Source of the DNA: Gambelia wislizenii | Lineage: Eukaryota; Chordata; Lepidosauria; Squamata; Crotaphytidae | Reading direction: 5' to 3' | NCBI GenBank assembly: GCA_030847615.1 | Contig: JAUMIR010000005.1 | Span: 246,240,645 to 246,304,644, forward strand | DNA: 64,000 nt | Shown: positions 10,395-21,354 of the stretch, piece after piece | Numbering within the stretch: the stretch's first letter is position 1 | Layout: the number at the start of each line of letters is the position of its first letter | The notes under the pieces: generated by a model | What the model was told of the DNA's origin: nothing | Databases searched by the model: none | What the model saw: the letters and a program-made list of their open reading frames with translations, nothing else | Program-made: the position numbers and the translations under genes

Positions 10395-10602
10395 TTTTGT
10401 TTTAATGTCTAATATGTGTTATATATGGTTTTGTTTTAAATTAATGTTTTAATAGGTTTATTATTTAATGTTTTTTTTAAAATTGTACCACATATTGTTT
10501 TAGTTATTTTAACTTATATTGCAAGCCATTTGGGGTTCTATATTGGGAGAAAGGCAGGATAAAAAACGAGTGAACGAATGAACAAACAAATAAATTCTCC
10601 TT
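10395..10602 (+). repeat. LINE 3'-end repeat (AAGGCAGGATAAA family)
   Basis: A T-rich, low-complexity stretch leads into GCAAGCCATTTGGGGTTC, GGGAGAAAGGCAGGATAAA and an (AACAAA)n-like tail. This style of ending (GTAAGCCRCCTTGAG..GGGAGAAAGGCGG..AAATAAA) is very common in squamate genomes as an L2/CR1-like LINE end. Reverse copies lie at 18583-18700, 27180-27290 and 45820-46100. Clade assignment is from memory. Confidence 0.6.
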
Positions 10603-11815
10603 TACCAGATACTGTTAGAAAAGTTTTTGCTGAGTGTGTATTTCATGTGGATAAATGGGTTGGCTTGAGATTCTATTTGAGCACTCACAAGCCTTTTGCT
10701 TAATTGACAGTCTTCTAACAGAACTGACAGGGAGTCTCATATTCTACTTGAGATCCCATAGACTTACATACCTTTCCATTTCCACATTAAGGACTCCTTC
10801 ACGGGCATGTCTTTGGAGTTCATGCAGCCATAAATATGTATGTTCCATTTTTAGAGTAGGTGTGAGCAAACACTGGTCCATGGCTCACATCCGCCCCCCA
10901 GGGGATTTTTGCAGGACCCCCATCCCTTGCCCAACCCTCCCCCCTGACCCCCAATCCAAAATTGCTGAAAATCATTCAAATCGATCTTGGAGGCCATCAG
11001 AATATCCCTCCAAACCCTCTCCACCAAAGAAAATCAGCCAAAACAAGTAACCAGAAATTACTTGTTTTCTTTTTGGCTACTTGTCAGCCAGTTTTCAGGG
11101 TCTGTAGCCCACCATGGATTATAGAGGGATCCCACCCCTCCATAGCTGCTTACCCTGGCTTAGATAGCTTGCAATCTAGTTTGTGAAAATTATTGAAGTT
11201 CCAAATCAATAAAATACCAATCTAAAACAATAGAAACACAATTAAATATTGCAAATATCCCCAGTCTATGTCATTCAACAGACCAAAAAATCAGCATATG
11301 AAATCTGCTTCTGACAGTAATGGGCCAAATTCTTAGACCCAACAAATCACAGATAGCAGACAATAATGACAATGTGATCCCATATGTGTTGTGAGACACA
11401 AGTTTGATTTGTTACTTATTCCTTATGGGGTGAGAGTAGCAATCCATGAGTAGGGAATCCTTTATTGATCTGTTTATCATGGTTAAGATTGGGCTTATGA
11501 CTCCACACTGGCTTCTGCAGTTGACCTATATTAAGATAAACTGATTCCAGCTGCTTATGTATACAGTACAAACATTTTCATTAAACTTTGGAGGTTTCTG
11601 CCTAACTGAGCTCTGGAATATGGAACTCTGTCAATACAATGCCTCCCAACTGAAAGAGATCAGAGAAATCCTGCATCACCATTCCATCCACACAGTGTCA
11701 TCCCACTCAACTTTTCTCAGTGGTTATATGTATTTTAAAACTGGGCATTTTAAACAAAGTATTTCTCATAAGGGTTAGAAAAATCCATGGCAGCTTGCTG
11801 TGACATGTTTTTTTA

Positions 11816-11843
11816 AAAGAGATTTGATATATCAAATCTCTTT
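11816..11843. repeat. Perfect 28-base palindrome
   Basis: The arms AAAGAGATTTGA and their exact complement meet at a central TATA. There is no spacer. It has no T-run that would suggest an RNA polymerase III stop and no visible relation to neighbouring repeats. Confidence 0.8.
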
Positions 11844-12300
11844 CATCTTGATTCCATCATTATTTTAGAGCTGAGAGCAAAAGTATCCAGGTCCCCTCTA
11901 TGAAGAACAGCTATTAATAATTGATGTGTGGCTCTCTGTGCTTTATGTCTGTTAACCCTAACTGTATGGACTAGTGTAGTGGCAAACCTTTATCTGGGCT
12001 GTACAAGTTCATATTGCAAGCATAGAATTACATGATTGAATGTTCCTCTTTATACATCCCAGAGAGTGAAGGATCTTAGCCATAGCCATCTACCTGCCAA
12101 GCTCATTTTCAGTGTAGTGAAATGTTTCATACTGAAGCCTGCTCCATCATGTGAGACCCCCATCCTCAGTCCAAAGTGGCATATTCCAGGCACAGATTTA
12201 CAACAGATGTGAGAACTAGGGCTATGAAATCCAGAGTTTTCATTTTTGCTGAAAGATGTCTGACTAATATGGTTTTTTTCTCCCTTCTGTTTCTTTGCAG

Positions 12301-12430
12301 ATTTCGGGTCCACTGCCATCGCATCGTTAATGATAATATTTTCACCAACCTGATCCTCTTTTTCATCTTGCTCAGCAGCATCTCTCTGGCAGCTGAGGAC
12401 CCAGTTCGACACTACTCCGTTAGGAATCAA
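12301..12430 (+). CDS. CACNA1C: CACNA1C exon 20: IIIS1
   Basis: The exon follows TTTCTTTGCAG and ends before GTATGC. The first base completes an arginine codon with exon 19, then 43 codons read [43 protein letters not shown]. It holds the first transmembrane helix of repeat III ([19 protein letters not shown]) and the start of the extracellular S1-S2 loop (AAEDP). The mammalian protein reads [20 protein letters not shown], so conservation is very high. The variable spot is the extracellular end, RHYSVRNQ here and QHTSFRNH in human as recalled. The splice phase leaves a whole codon, as needed for interchangeable exons 21 and 22. Confidence 0.97.
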
Positions 12431-12795
12431 GTATGCCTCCCACCTTCCTTGCACCTCTGCATCTCGTTCAAAATGAGGCTGAGCAGCCACATGAGGAAAA
12501 CCCACCCAGTCCAACCACTCTGCCTGTACTAAATTCATGTCTATATAGATAGATAGCACCAGTCTGCACCCCAGATTTGGTGTGAATTAGTATCATATTC
12601 TGTGTTTATACTGAATTACTGTTTATGCACACAGTCAGATTTAGACTTTATTTTGCTTCTGGCATTCTGGCAAGGTTCGTGTAGCTAGAAGGCACAAAGA
12701 GAACTGAATATAGAAACAAATATAACAAAGGTTGTCAGTTAGATGGTCAGGCAATATCAGGAGATGGAGGGACTAATATTTATGGGAGATTATAT

Positions 12796-12902
12796 GATAC
12801 CCTTCCTCAACCTGGTGCCTTCCAGATGGTTTTGCTGTCTAAAGATGATGGGAAATGTAGTACACACATATATGGAGGGTGCCAGGTTGGGGAAAGGATG
12901 CT
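12796..12902. mobile_element. Short hAT-like MITE
   Basis: The ends CCTTCCTCAACCTGGTGCC and GGTGCCAGGTTGGGGAAAGG are inverted repeats. The arms continue as TTCCAGATG and TATGGAGG, with ATGATGGGAAATGTAGTAC between. This is a widespread squamate family. The superfamily call rests on the style of the termini. Confidence 0.7.
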
Positions 12903-13009
12903 TTAGGAAGTTGTGAGAACAATAAAAATCTATATTATGGCTGTTAAAAACCCTGCTACCAATGTCATAGCTGAATAGACATATTCAGACTAGCATTCAT
13001 AACCTAGAA

Positions 13010-13080
13010 TCATAGAGTTGGAAGAGACCACAAGGGCCATCCAGTCCAGCCCCCTGCCATGCAGGAATACCCAGTCTAAG
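13010..13080 (-). repeat. CR1 LINE 3'-end fragment
   Basis: The sequence AATCATAGAGTTGGAAGAGA, CCACAAGGGCCATCCAGTCC, then CCCCTGCCATGCAGGAATAC is the reverse complement of the CR1 3' end found at 13897, 32812, 43555, 56698 and 60150. Only about 70 bases are kept. Confidence 0.85.
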
Positions 13081-13896
13081 CAACCTGTCTAATCAGTTCC
13101 TTGTTAATCCTACCTAAGGTAGGAAAATGTTTTCTAGAATTGAGCTATACCTATTTCTTGTCCTGTTCCTCTATGTAGCCCAGTGTAGGCAACCTGTGAT
13201 CTACCAAATATTTTTGGACTTCCGTATTGGCTGTGCTGCCTAAAGTATGTTGAATACCCCTTTCTTAGCCGTTCTCCAAGTGCCCCTCATGAAATTACAA
13301 GCAGGTCACTTTTGTTGAGTTTATCTTACAAAACTGAAAGCCAAAGGTGGGGAATTTACCTGAGGTCATTTTAAAAAATGGCAAATGGGTCGGAAAATTA
13401 TTCAACGAGGACTTCCAAAAGTGCATAAACATTTTTTGCCCCATCTTCTCTACGCTGAAGTGCACATAGGAAGTTACGGCACATGTGGCTCTCACAATTC
13501 ATGTTGGTGGAGGAGGCAAGTATATACAGTACAACATATATGTTAGCCCTATGTGTACACTAGTCTGCCTTTAGATCTCTGAACAGGAACACATCTGCTT
13601 AGTGTTCTCATAGAAAGATTTTCCAATTCAGAATGGTTATGAAGAAGAAGCTATGAAAAAACATACAGCTGCTTCTTACAGTATGGCACTATCCTTAACC
13701 TACACAGTCAGGAAACTCACGTGGTGCAGCTATATCACATGTCTGAATATGCTTCAGCAAACAAAGCTTCCTGCACATTGTAAGCAAGCACTTTATTATA
13801 CTAGCTTGGTATTATTACTTCTTTTCTTTCTCACATTATGGAACATTCAAACATGTAACTTCTTACCATCATTCTTAACTGAGTGGCACTGTGGGG

Positions 13897-16590
13897 TTCA
13901 TAGAATCATAGAGTTGGAATAGACCAGAAGGGCCATCCAGTCCAACCCCCTGCCATGCAGGAATACATAATCAAAGCACTCCCGACATATGGCCATCCAG
14001 CCTCTGTTTAAAAACCTTCAAAGAATGAGACTCCATCACACTCCAAGGCAGCATATTCTACTGTTGAACTGCTCTTACCATCAGGAAGCTCTTCCCTAAT
14101 GTTTAGGTGGAATCTCTTTTCCTGCAGGTTGAATCCATTGCTCCATGTGCTAGTCTCTGGAGCAACAGGAAACAAGCTTGCCCCATCTTCAATATGACAT
14201 CCTTTCAAATATTTAAACATGGCTATCATGTCACTGCTTAACATTTTCTTCTCCAGGCTAAACATACCCAGTCCCCTAAGCCAGTCCTCATAGGGCATGG
14301 TTTCCAGAACTGTCACAATTTTGGTTGCCCTCCTCTGGACATGTTTCAGGTTTTCAATATCCTTCTTGAATCATGGTGCCCAGAACTGGACACAGTATTC
14401 CAAGCAGGTTCTGACCAAAGCAGAATAGAGTGGTACTATTACTTCCCTCGGTCTAGACACTATACTCCTATTGATGCAACCTAGAATCACATTGGCTTTT
14501 TTAGCTGCTCCATCACAATGTTGACTCATGTTCAGTTCCAGATCTACCAAGACTCCTAGATCCTTTCGCATGTACTGCTGTCAAGCCAGGTGTCACCCAT
14601 ACTATATATGTGCATTTCAAAAAAAAATCTGCCTAAGTATATTTATTATCTTAGATTTCTCCCTGTTGGAATTCATTTTGTTAGCTTTGGCCCAGCTGTC
14701 CAATCTCTTAAGGTCATTTTGAATTCTGATCCTGGCCTCTGGGGTATTCGCTACCCCTCCTAATTTGGTGCCATCTGCAAATTTGGTAAGACTGCCTCTA
14801 TTCCATCATCCAAGTCATTGATAAAGATGTTGAATAGCACATGGCCTGGAACAGAACTCTGTGGCACCCCACTAATCACTTCTCTCCAGAATGAAGAGGT
14901 GCCACTGGTGAGTATCCTTTGGGTTTGGTCAGTCAACCAATTACAAATCCATCTAACAGTAGCTTTGTCTAGACCACATGTTACTAGCTTGTTTACAAGA
15001 ATATCATGGGGAACCTTTCAAAGGCCATACTGAAATCAAGATATGCTACATTCACACCATTCCCTTCATCTATCAGTCTTGTAACTCTGTCAAAAAAAAG
15101 AGAGATAAGATTAGTCTAGCATGACTTGCTTTTGAGAAACTCATGTTGACTTTTAGGGATCACAACATTCCTTGCTAAGTGCTTAGAGACTGTCTGTTTA
15201 ACGATCTGCTCCAGAATCTTTCCTGGTATGGATGTCAGGCTGACTGGGCGGTAATTGTTTGGGTCCTTTTTCCCCCACCTTTTTTTTAATATGGGGACAA
15301 TATTTGCCCTCCTCCAGTCCTCTGAGACGTCTGTTCTCTAGGAATTCTCAAAGATTATTGCCAGTGGTTCTGAGATTACTTCTGCAAGTTCTTTTAATAC
15401 TTTTGGATGAAGTTCATCTGGCCCTGGAGGCTTGAATTCATTTATACTGGCCAGGTATTCCTGAATGACATTGTTAATGTATTCTGTGCTGCTTTTCTCA
15501 TACTGCCTCATCTATTCCATTTTCCAGATTGAACATTGTTCTCCTTTTGGGAGAAGACCAAGGCAAAGAAGGTGTTGAGTAGTTCTGCCTTTTCTCTGTC
15601 CCCGGTTAGCATTTCACCATCTTCTCCATGCAGTGGCCCTACCATTTCCTTGTTCTTCTTTTTGCTATGGACATAACCAAAAAAGCCCTTTTTATTGTTT
15701 TTTACCTCTCTAGCAAGCCTGAGCTCCATCTATGCTTTAGCTTTTCTGACTTCCCCCGTACACAAGCTGGCTATTAGTTTGAATTCTTCTTTGGTGATCC
15801 CCCCCACCTTTTCCATTTCTTGTCCATTCTCTTTTGTTTTAGCTCAGTTGAAAGTTCTTTAGACATCTATCCTGGTTTCTTTAGATACGTCCCCTTTTTC
15901 CTCCTCATTGGAAATGTTTGAAATTGTGCCTTCAATATCTCACTTTTAAGAAACTCTCCTACATCATGAACTCCCTTCACTTTTAGTATTCCTGACCATG
16001 GGATCACACCCAGTATTTCCCTAAGTTTCCTGAAATCAGCTTTTTTAAAGTGTAGAATGCATGTCTCACTATGCTTGGGTTCCCCTTTCCACTGTATAAT
16101 AAAATCCAGGAGAATATGGTCACTCCCACCCAAGGATCCTGCCACTTCCACTCCATTAACCAGGTGATCATTGTTGGTTAGGATCAGAGCTAAAATAGCT
16201 GATCTCCTTGTTGTCTTTTCCACCTTCTGGACAATAAAATTATCTGCAAGGCCAGTGAGAAATTTGTTGGACCTTATATTCTTGGCTGAGTTTGACTTCC
16301 AACAAATATCAGGATAGTTGAAATCTCTCATTACTACTACATCTCTCTTTTCTGAACGTTTGGTCATCTGTTCTAGGAAGGCAACATCCAAGTCCTCTGT
16401 CTGGCTTGGGGGTCTGTAGCAGGCCCCTACAATGACATTGCTGTTGTTTCTCTCCCCCTTAATTTTTACCCAGATACTCTCAACCTGGTTTCCAGGATTT
16501 AAATCATGGATCTGTGTACCTCAATGCCAAAATAACAGTCCATGTTTCAGGCGATGTCTGAAGTCCATTCTATGTGTGGATGAAGTATCT
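13897..16590 (-). mobile_element. CR1 LINE, 5'-truncated ORF2 with endonuclease and RT, decayed
   Basis: On the minus strand, from 16590 downward, the endonuclease domain reads WVKIKGERNNSNVIVGACYR, PPSQTEDLDVAFLEQM and RDFNYPDICWKSN, with GSDHILLDF at its end (16391-15867). Next come KKGFFGYVHSKKKNKE and LLNTFFALVFS (15729-15508), then the RT core and the typical C-terminus [57 protein letters not shown] (14571-14371). The 3' end has the CR1 octamer repeat ATTCTATG near 13900. The RT active site reads FADG for FADD (near 14780) and several frameshifts occur, so it is dead. Confidence 0.93.
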
Positions 16591-16594
16591 ATAC

Positions 16595-17187
16595 CAGCAT
16601 CTCTCAAACTTTTTAGCCTGGAGGAACCCTTGAAGTAAATTTTTAGTCTCAGGGAATGCCTGCATAAAAATTATTACATCTACAGCTCCAAAAAAAAGGC
16701 ACTATACTATTCCATGCTATACTATATACTGTAACATATAATACTACATGGTTATGCAATACGAAGTTTCACAGCTCATAGTATTCATTGTAAGGTTATT
16801 TATGAACTAATAAACATACTACAGCCAGACCCCTGTATCTGTGGAGCCAATATCCGCAGTTTCAGTTATCCACAGGAGACAAAATAGGGGACACATACCA
16901 TAGAGTCACACTGGAAAATGCCTAGAGAGGTGTCTTCTCTAGGCATCTTCTAGGTCATCCAAGACAACTCTATGGTATGTTTTTATCAGAAGTCCATTAC
17001 TTTAATAGGGTTCACTGTTTCCAGTATCTGCTGTAAGTCTGGTAACCGAACCCCCCAAGGATACAGGGGGCTGACTGTATACCAAAAGAGGGCACCTTTT
17101 TTTTCAATTACAATATTTCACGGAACCCCTAGTGACCACCTCTCATGGAACCCTATGGTTCCAGGGAACCCTGATTGAGAAATCCTA
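16595..17187. mobile_element. hAT-like MITE interrupted by a second MITE
   Basis: The left end CAGCATCTCTCAAAC and the complement of the right end (TAGGATTTCTCAATC) match at most positions. The flanks are ATCTATAC (16587-16594) and AGCTATAC (17188-17195), an 8-base duplication with one mismatch, which is typical of hAT. The inner ends repeat GGAACCC and GGGAACCC. The TA-flanked MITE at 16822-17077 sits inside and is therefore younger. It is non-coding. Confidence 0.78.
16822..17077. mobile_element. Pogo/Tigger-like MITE nested in hAT MITE
   Basis: The termini CAGCCAGACCCCTGTATC and GATACAGGGGGCTGACTG are inverted repeats, flanked by TA on both sides. The interior holds a second inverted pair around the centre (CATACCATAGAGT and ACTCTATGGTATG; CCTAGAGA and TCTCTAGG), so much of it can fold back. 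It is related to 2036-2216 and 45370-45597. Confidence 0.82.
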
Positions 17188-18360
17188 AGCTATACAGACT
17201 CCATATATTGACTCTTGAATGTAGTGACTCAGTTTGTCCCGAGGTAAAATTGTTCTGTAGTTCATGGACTGCCCACTTCATGGCTGTTACTAATCTCTCC
17301 AATTTATGCAGACTGGAGTGTGATGAATCATACTCTGTTATGAACAGAATAATGAGTACAGCTGCTTGTCCTATCCTAGTCCTGGTTGTCACTATGGTGG
17401 TAATTCCTAAGTTGGCAGGTTACACTCTAGACAACTGCCTGAAAGTTAGCCTACAGGGAGATGGCTAGGCTAGAACCACTCTCCTTTACATATTAATTTC
17501 TTCATGGAGGAATGATTTTGTGTGGAGCATTCAGTCATGTGCTCCCTTCTTCTACCTGCAGAGGTATTGTCCATAGACAAGCTTATCCTCTCAGTGAGAT
17601 CTGGGTCCCAGAACAGTGCTTGGGCCAGACCTTTTGATGTTCCTCCTGTGCTTGCATTCCTGAATTACTCGCTACCCTGTTCAATAATTTACCCAGTTTT
17701 CAAATATTCCCTTAATTCCATCTGAACATGGCCCTTTTTTGCACAGTAATTCAAGTGAATATGATTTAAATAAGAATAAGCATGCCATCTGGTTTCCAGC
17801 CTGCTGGTAAACAAGGCGCTGGGTGCAGGTGGTCTGTAATCATTTCCATTCAAAACACACTTTGTTATGTGCACAAGGCTTGTGCTAACAGCTGCTTTTA
17901 ACTAAGATTGCCACCCTATACATATTGGCATTGTCTTTTCACTTTGGGGTTGGAAAACAGCTGCAAACCCAACATGACCAGAGGGTTAAACTGGACTCAT
18001 TGCGATAACTGGATTTGAGTGCAGTTTTTCAAATTCATCTGTGAATGTGGCCTGCAGGTACTGCCTATGAAACAATAAAATTCTTACCAAACAGCCCCCA
18101 AATATATTATATATGTTAATTGGCTGTCATTCCTAAACATCTTAATCTTGAACCGTTTTGAAGCAGAACTTGCGACTTTAGTATCACTGCCTCCATAAAC
18201 GTAATCCAGACTGCAGGATCTCTGGGTTTGAGTAATATTCTTCAACCTTATTATTTAACTTAAAACTAAGTAAATCAGGTTGTGTACAATCTTTGTGAGC
18301 CTGAGGGCTGCAACATGTATTGGCTGAGGGTCCAGCAAATGGACATGATCATATGCACAT

Positions 18361-18396
18361 GCATGCACATGCACGCACACACACACACACACATGC
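18361..18396. repeat. (CA)n-rich microsatellite
   Basis: CATGCACATGCACGC leads into an ACACACAC run of about 15 bases and a further CATGCACAC. It is a simple sequence only; the open frames across it are histidine/threonine-rich artefacts. Confidence 0.85.
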
Positions 18397-18582
18397 ACAC
18401 TCCTCTCCAACATCTCACCATGCAGTTACTTCCCATCCCTGTCCACCTAGGTCTAAAGACTATTGCAGGGGAATGTGGAAGTCTCTACTACCACCTCCAC
18501 CAAGATAATTGTTTTTCTAATGTTACTATTAAAGTGAAAACAGCAATTGTAGGAGCATGATAACGAGCCAGCCTTGTGTGTA

Positions 18583-18700
18583 TTTATTTATTTATTTATT
18601 TGCTGTCTATGCCACCTTTCTCCCAGAATGGGACCCAAGGTGGCTCACAACACATAAAAACAATTTTTAAAATACAATAGTTAAAGATTAAAAACAATTC
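18583..18700 (-). repeat. LINE 3'-end repeat, reverse orientation
   Basis: (TATT)n, then TGCTGTCTATGCCACCTTTC, TCCCAGAATGGGACCCAAGG, TGGCTCACAACACATAAAAA. Read on the minus strand this is the same AGCCACCTTGGG..GGGAGAAAGG..AAATAAATA ending seen at 10395-10602. Confidence 0.65.
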
Positions 18701-18839
18701 AAATTGTTATAATTTAATATTATATAAAAACATATAAAAGTTAAAAGAATAAAAACACATTCCCATGAAAGGCTCTGTACCCGCAGCTACACATTAAAAG
18801 CCTGCTGGAATAAAAACATCTTTGCCTGCCAGCAAAAGG

Positions 18840-19085
18840 AAAGCTTTGAAGCTCTGTAGTGCTTTGAATGTTGGACTAGGACTCTGGAAGACCAGAATTT
18901 GAATCCCTGCTCAGCCATGGAAACCCACTGGGTGACCTTGGGCAAGTCACACTCTCTCAGTCTCAGAGGAGGGCAATGGGAAATGCTTTCTGAACAAATC
19001 TGGCTGGGGGTGTGGGGTGGAGTCATGATAAGTTCACCTTAGAGTTGTCATAAGTCAGAAATGATCTGAAGGTACACAACAAAAA
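18840..19085 (+). mobile_element. tRNA-derived SINE with BovB-like tail
   Basis: This is the same family as 4664-4900. The head reads TAGTGCTTTGAATGTTGGAC and a B-box-like GAATTTGAATCCC. The middle reads CACTGGGTGACCTTGGGCAA, GTCACACTCTCTCAGTCTC. The tail reads GTCATAAGTCAGAAATGATC, TGAAGGTACACAAC. The head has lost its first bases. The segment GGCTGGGGGTGTGGGGTGG is a local insertion relative to the other copy. Confidence 0.85.
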
Positions 19086-20407
19086 AGAAGTATGGTAATT
19101 GGGGTTGGGTAAGACATTCACCTTCCCCAGCAATCCCCATCACGCACACACAATTTATAACAGAATTTGCTCTGCTCCATCTTCTCTTCCATTATGATTT
19201 TTCCTGGCTATTAGTGTGAGGGAAAAGCAGTCACAGTCCCTCCAGCATTTCACAGATGAAAACCAAGGCACAAGTGGCCAAGCCACAGTAGAGTACAGTC
19301 AAGATGGCAAAAAACTATTAATGAGGAAAAACACATAAGCTGGGAGAGGCTGCAGCAGTTTGCTTTTGCCTAAGCCTACAAGCAAGGGCAAGATTCTGCC
19401 CCCCTCTGATAAAGCTGATAAAGTGAGGTGACAGAGGATTGATCAGAACTGACCCTGCCTAGTCAGGACATTTGGAGGGTATGCTGTTGGGATCACCATA
19501 GGGCAGGAATGGTAAAAGCCTGTCTGATTCCCCAGCAGTCTCCATTATGGCTGTTTCTCCATTGGTAATAGTGGCACTGATCTCTATATCTGAGACTCTG
19601 GAGATTGTGAAGGATTTTCATCTCTCTCACTCCCAAGTGACTGAGGGAATTGTTGTCCCGGCACTGCATATAGTAGTGCCAGAAGAGCAGTATTTTCCCT
19701 AGCATCCAGCTGGGTGTTGTAGGGAAATGACTAGGGGCTGCCCTGCGAGTGGTTGGTTATTGTGCACTCCTGGTCTAAATTATTTGCATTGAAAAGTCTT
19801 TTTATCCACAAATATACTAGCTTTTTGAAATGGACTGATTAGGAAAAGCTATTCCATTGAATTCAACAAAGTAGTATCAGACATGCATGAAGTTCTGCTA
19901 ACCTGAACCTCAGTTCAGTCATCTTTAATTGCATTGTCATGGAATTTGGCCGATAAAGCTTAATGCTGGGAGAAAAGATCAATTGGGTGACGTAGTCTTT
20001 CTTTCTGCCTTGGTTAACAATCTCTCCCTAATGTACCTTTACACATGTTCTGTCCAATTGGCTTTTCATTTGTGAAGTGATGAGGTTTCTGTGCTTCCCC
20101 TAGAGACAATAACTCTAAGGTTTAATCAAACTTGCTGTGAAGTTAGGCCAGAAAGAACACAATCGCAAACTGTACTTCTAACAATTGTAGTTAACAACAT
20201 TCAGGGAACAAAGGATTTGATCAGTAATTTAAATTAAAGGGTTGAATACCAGCCACACAGGTTAATAGCAAAATGTCTGTTCATTGTGGATGAAGCTGTT
20301 TACTGCTCAGAAGCAAGTCTCACTGATTTGGATGGCACACAGGCTTAAGGCTGGAACCTTGCTAGATCTGAATTTTGCTTTCCAGCATCAGTAGCTCCTG
20401 AATTGCC

Positions 20408-20582
20408 TACACACTGGATTATTTGCCATGGCTCCTTCTTATAGAATCCTGGGATTTGTAGTTTGGTGAGGTATCAGGACTCTTTGGCAGAGAACTCTAA
20501 AGATCTTCTAAAACTACAAAATCCCAGAATTCAATGGGAAGGAGCCATGGCAAATAATCCAGTTTAAACTGGATTATTTGTG
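20408..20582. mobile_element. Foldback (MITE-like) element, AATCCAGTTT family
   Basis: The left arm reads GGATTATTTGCCATGGCTCC, TTCTTATAGAATCCTGGGAT, TTGTAGTTTGG; the right arm reads AACTACAAAATCCCAGAATT, CAATGGGAAGGAGCCATGGC, AAATAATCC. A terminal CAGTTTAAACTG palindrome follows at the right end. It is the same family as 1350-1602. Confidence 0.8.
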
Positions 20583-20636
20583 GGTTGCTTTGTATTAGAA
20601 AGAGTGGTTTAATATAAAGTACATGCTGTGTACATG

Positions 20637-20640
<4 letters not shown>

Positions 20641-20672
<32 letters not shown>
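20641..20672. repeat. (TA)n microsatellite
   Basis: About fifteen uninterrupted TA units follow GTACATGTATG. It lies 480 bases upstream of alternative exon 21. Confidence 0.95.
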
Positions 20673-20673
<1 letters not shown>

Positions 20674-21009
20674 CTCATCCTCATAGCAATTAAACAAATG
20701 TCATAGCAGGTTTTGCCCAGCCTTTTCTTTCCATTTGAACATTCATCTATCAATTGCTAAAGAGAAATAGAGCAAACTTGAAAAAGAGTTATTGGGATAG
20801 GAATTGCTTATTTTCTAATAGAGATCAAATATATTTCTATTGAGAGGTGGCGTTTAATTTGGGAAGTGCTAGAAATGACTGTGTTTTTTTGTCAAGAAAA
20901 TGCTCTGTCATAAATGTACATGACAAAATAGTGAACAAAGAAAGATGCTGTTTAAAAGTACTGTACTGCTTGCAGCCTGAGCATTGCTTTCACCAATTTG
21001 TTACAAAAC

Positions 21010-21150
21010 TCTCTCTTTCAGCACCCCTTCCTCCTCCCCTCCAGTTAAAACAGTTGTGCTTTTTGATTTTGTACTGTGACTTGCTTTTGCAGTGATTTTG
21101 CACTCACAGATCTTCCCTCCCCCCTACCCCTATTCCCTTTTGTTTTACAG
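21010..21150 (+). promoter_or_regulatory. CACNA1C: CU-rich splice region upstream of exon 21
   Basis: Pyrimidine tracts CTCTCTCTTTCAGCACCCC, TTCCTCCTCCCCTCC (about 21009-21045) and CTTCCCTCCCCCCTACCCC, TATTCCCTTTTG (about 21110-21145) lead into the exon 21 acceptor TTTTACAG. Similar tracts occur inside the 144-base intron (GTTCTCTTCCATTATCTTC) and just after exon 22 (CTTCTCTCTCTTGC, TTTTGCTTTGTCTTTTG). Such tracts suit PTB-family repressors, which are known to act on another exclusive pair of this gene (8/8a). Binding here is inference. Confidence 0.4.
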
Positions 21151-21210
21151 ATACTTTTTTATTTTGATATATTTTTTACTGTCATTTTCACCATTGAAAT
21201 TGCTCTGAAG
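21151..21210 (+). CDS. CACNA1C: CACNA1C exon 21: IIIS2, alternative version A
   Basis: This 60-base exon between TTTTACAG and GTAAAG encodes 20 residues, [20 protein letters not shown]. It is the second transmembrane helix of repeat III in one of two interchangeable forms. Mammalian exon 21 reads [20 protein letters not shown] as recalled, so only two residues differ. The phase is 0 at both ends, so exon 21, exon 22, both or neither would all keep the frame. In mammals the two are spliced mutually exclusively, with tissue differences and altered dihydropyridine sensitivity. The conserved acidic residues (D6, E16) keep the S2 charge pattern that partners S4 arginines. Confidence 0.96.
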
Positions 21211-21354
21211 GTAAAGTCCCCATGTTCTCTTCCATTATCTTCTCAATCATGAGCCCACTAGTTCTCTGCTGCTGCTATCTATCGCTAACACACGTGCCTA
21301 TTTGTGTCTTGGCCACGCTCAGTAATCACTAACCCAACTGTGCTTATTTTTCAG
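21211..21354 (+). other. CACNA1C: 144-base intron between exclusive exons 21 and 22
   Basis: Canonical borders are GTAAAG and TTTTTCAG. A branch-point-like CACTAAC occurs near 21326-21332, about 22 bases before the acceptor. The length would not itself block splicing, so exclusivity must rely on factors and not on geometry alone. No repeat is inserted here. Confidence 0.85.

Larger units (their letters stand above)
8754..12300 (+). other. CACNA1C: Intron 19
   Basis: This 3547-base intron has no further exon that I can see. It contains the palindromic Penelope-tail pair (9503-9724), an old LINE 3' end (10395-10602), a hAT/Charlie-like scrap around 10855-11115 (GTGAGCAAACACTGGTCCATG at the left) and a 28-base palindrome at 11816-11843. 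I see nothing recognisable in 8754-9500, 9725-10390 or 11120-12290 apart from that palindrome. Confidence 0.85.
12431..21150 (+). other. CACNA1C: Intron 20
   Basis: This 8720-base intron contains a small hAT-like MITE (12796-12902), a CR1 scrap (13010-13080), a 2.7 kb CR1 element (13897-16590), a hAT-like MITE with a nested MITE (16595-17187), a (CA)n tract, an old LINE tail (18583-18700), a SINE (18840-19085), a foldback element (20408-20582) and a (TA)n tract. The segment 13176-13500 begins like a hAT terminus (CAGTGTAGGCAACCTGTG) but is too decayed to name. I see nothing recognisable in 17196-18350, 19090-20400 or 20700-21110. Confidence 0.85.

Noticed and set aside
12050..12559. 169-codon minus-strand open frame
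   Set aside because: It is the antisense shadow of exon 20 and its flanks, with no protein similarity.
18282..18560. Histidine/threonine-rich open frames
   Set aside because: They are produced by the (CA)n microsatellite.
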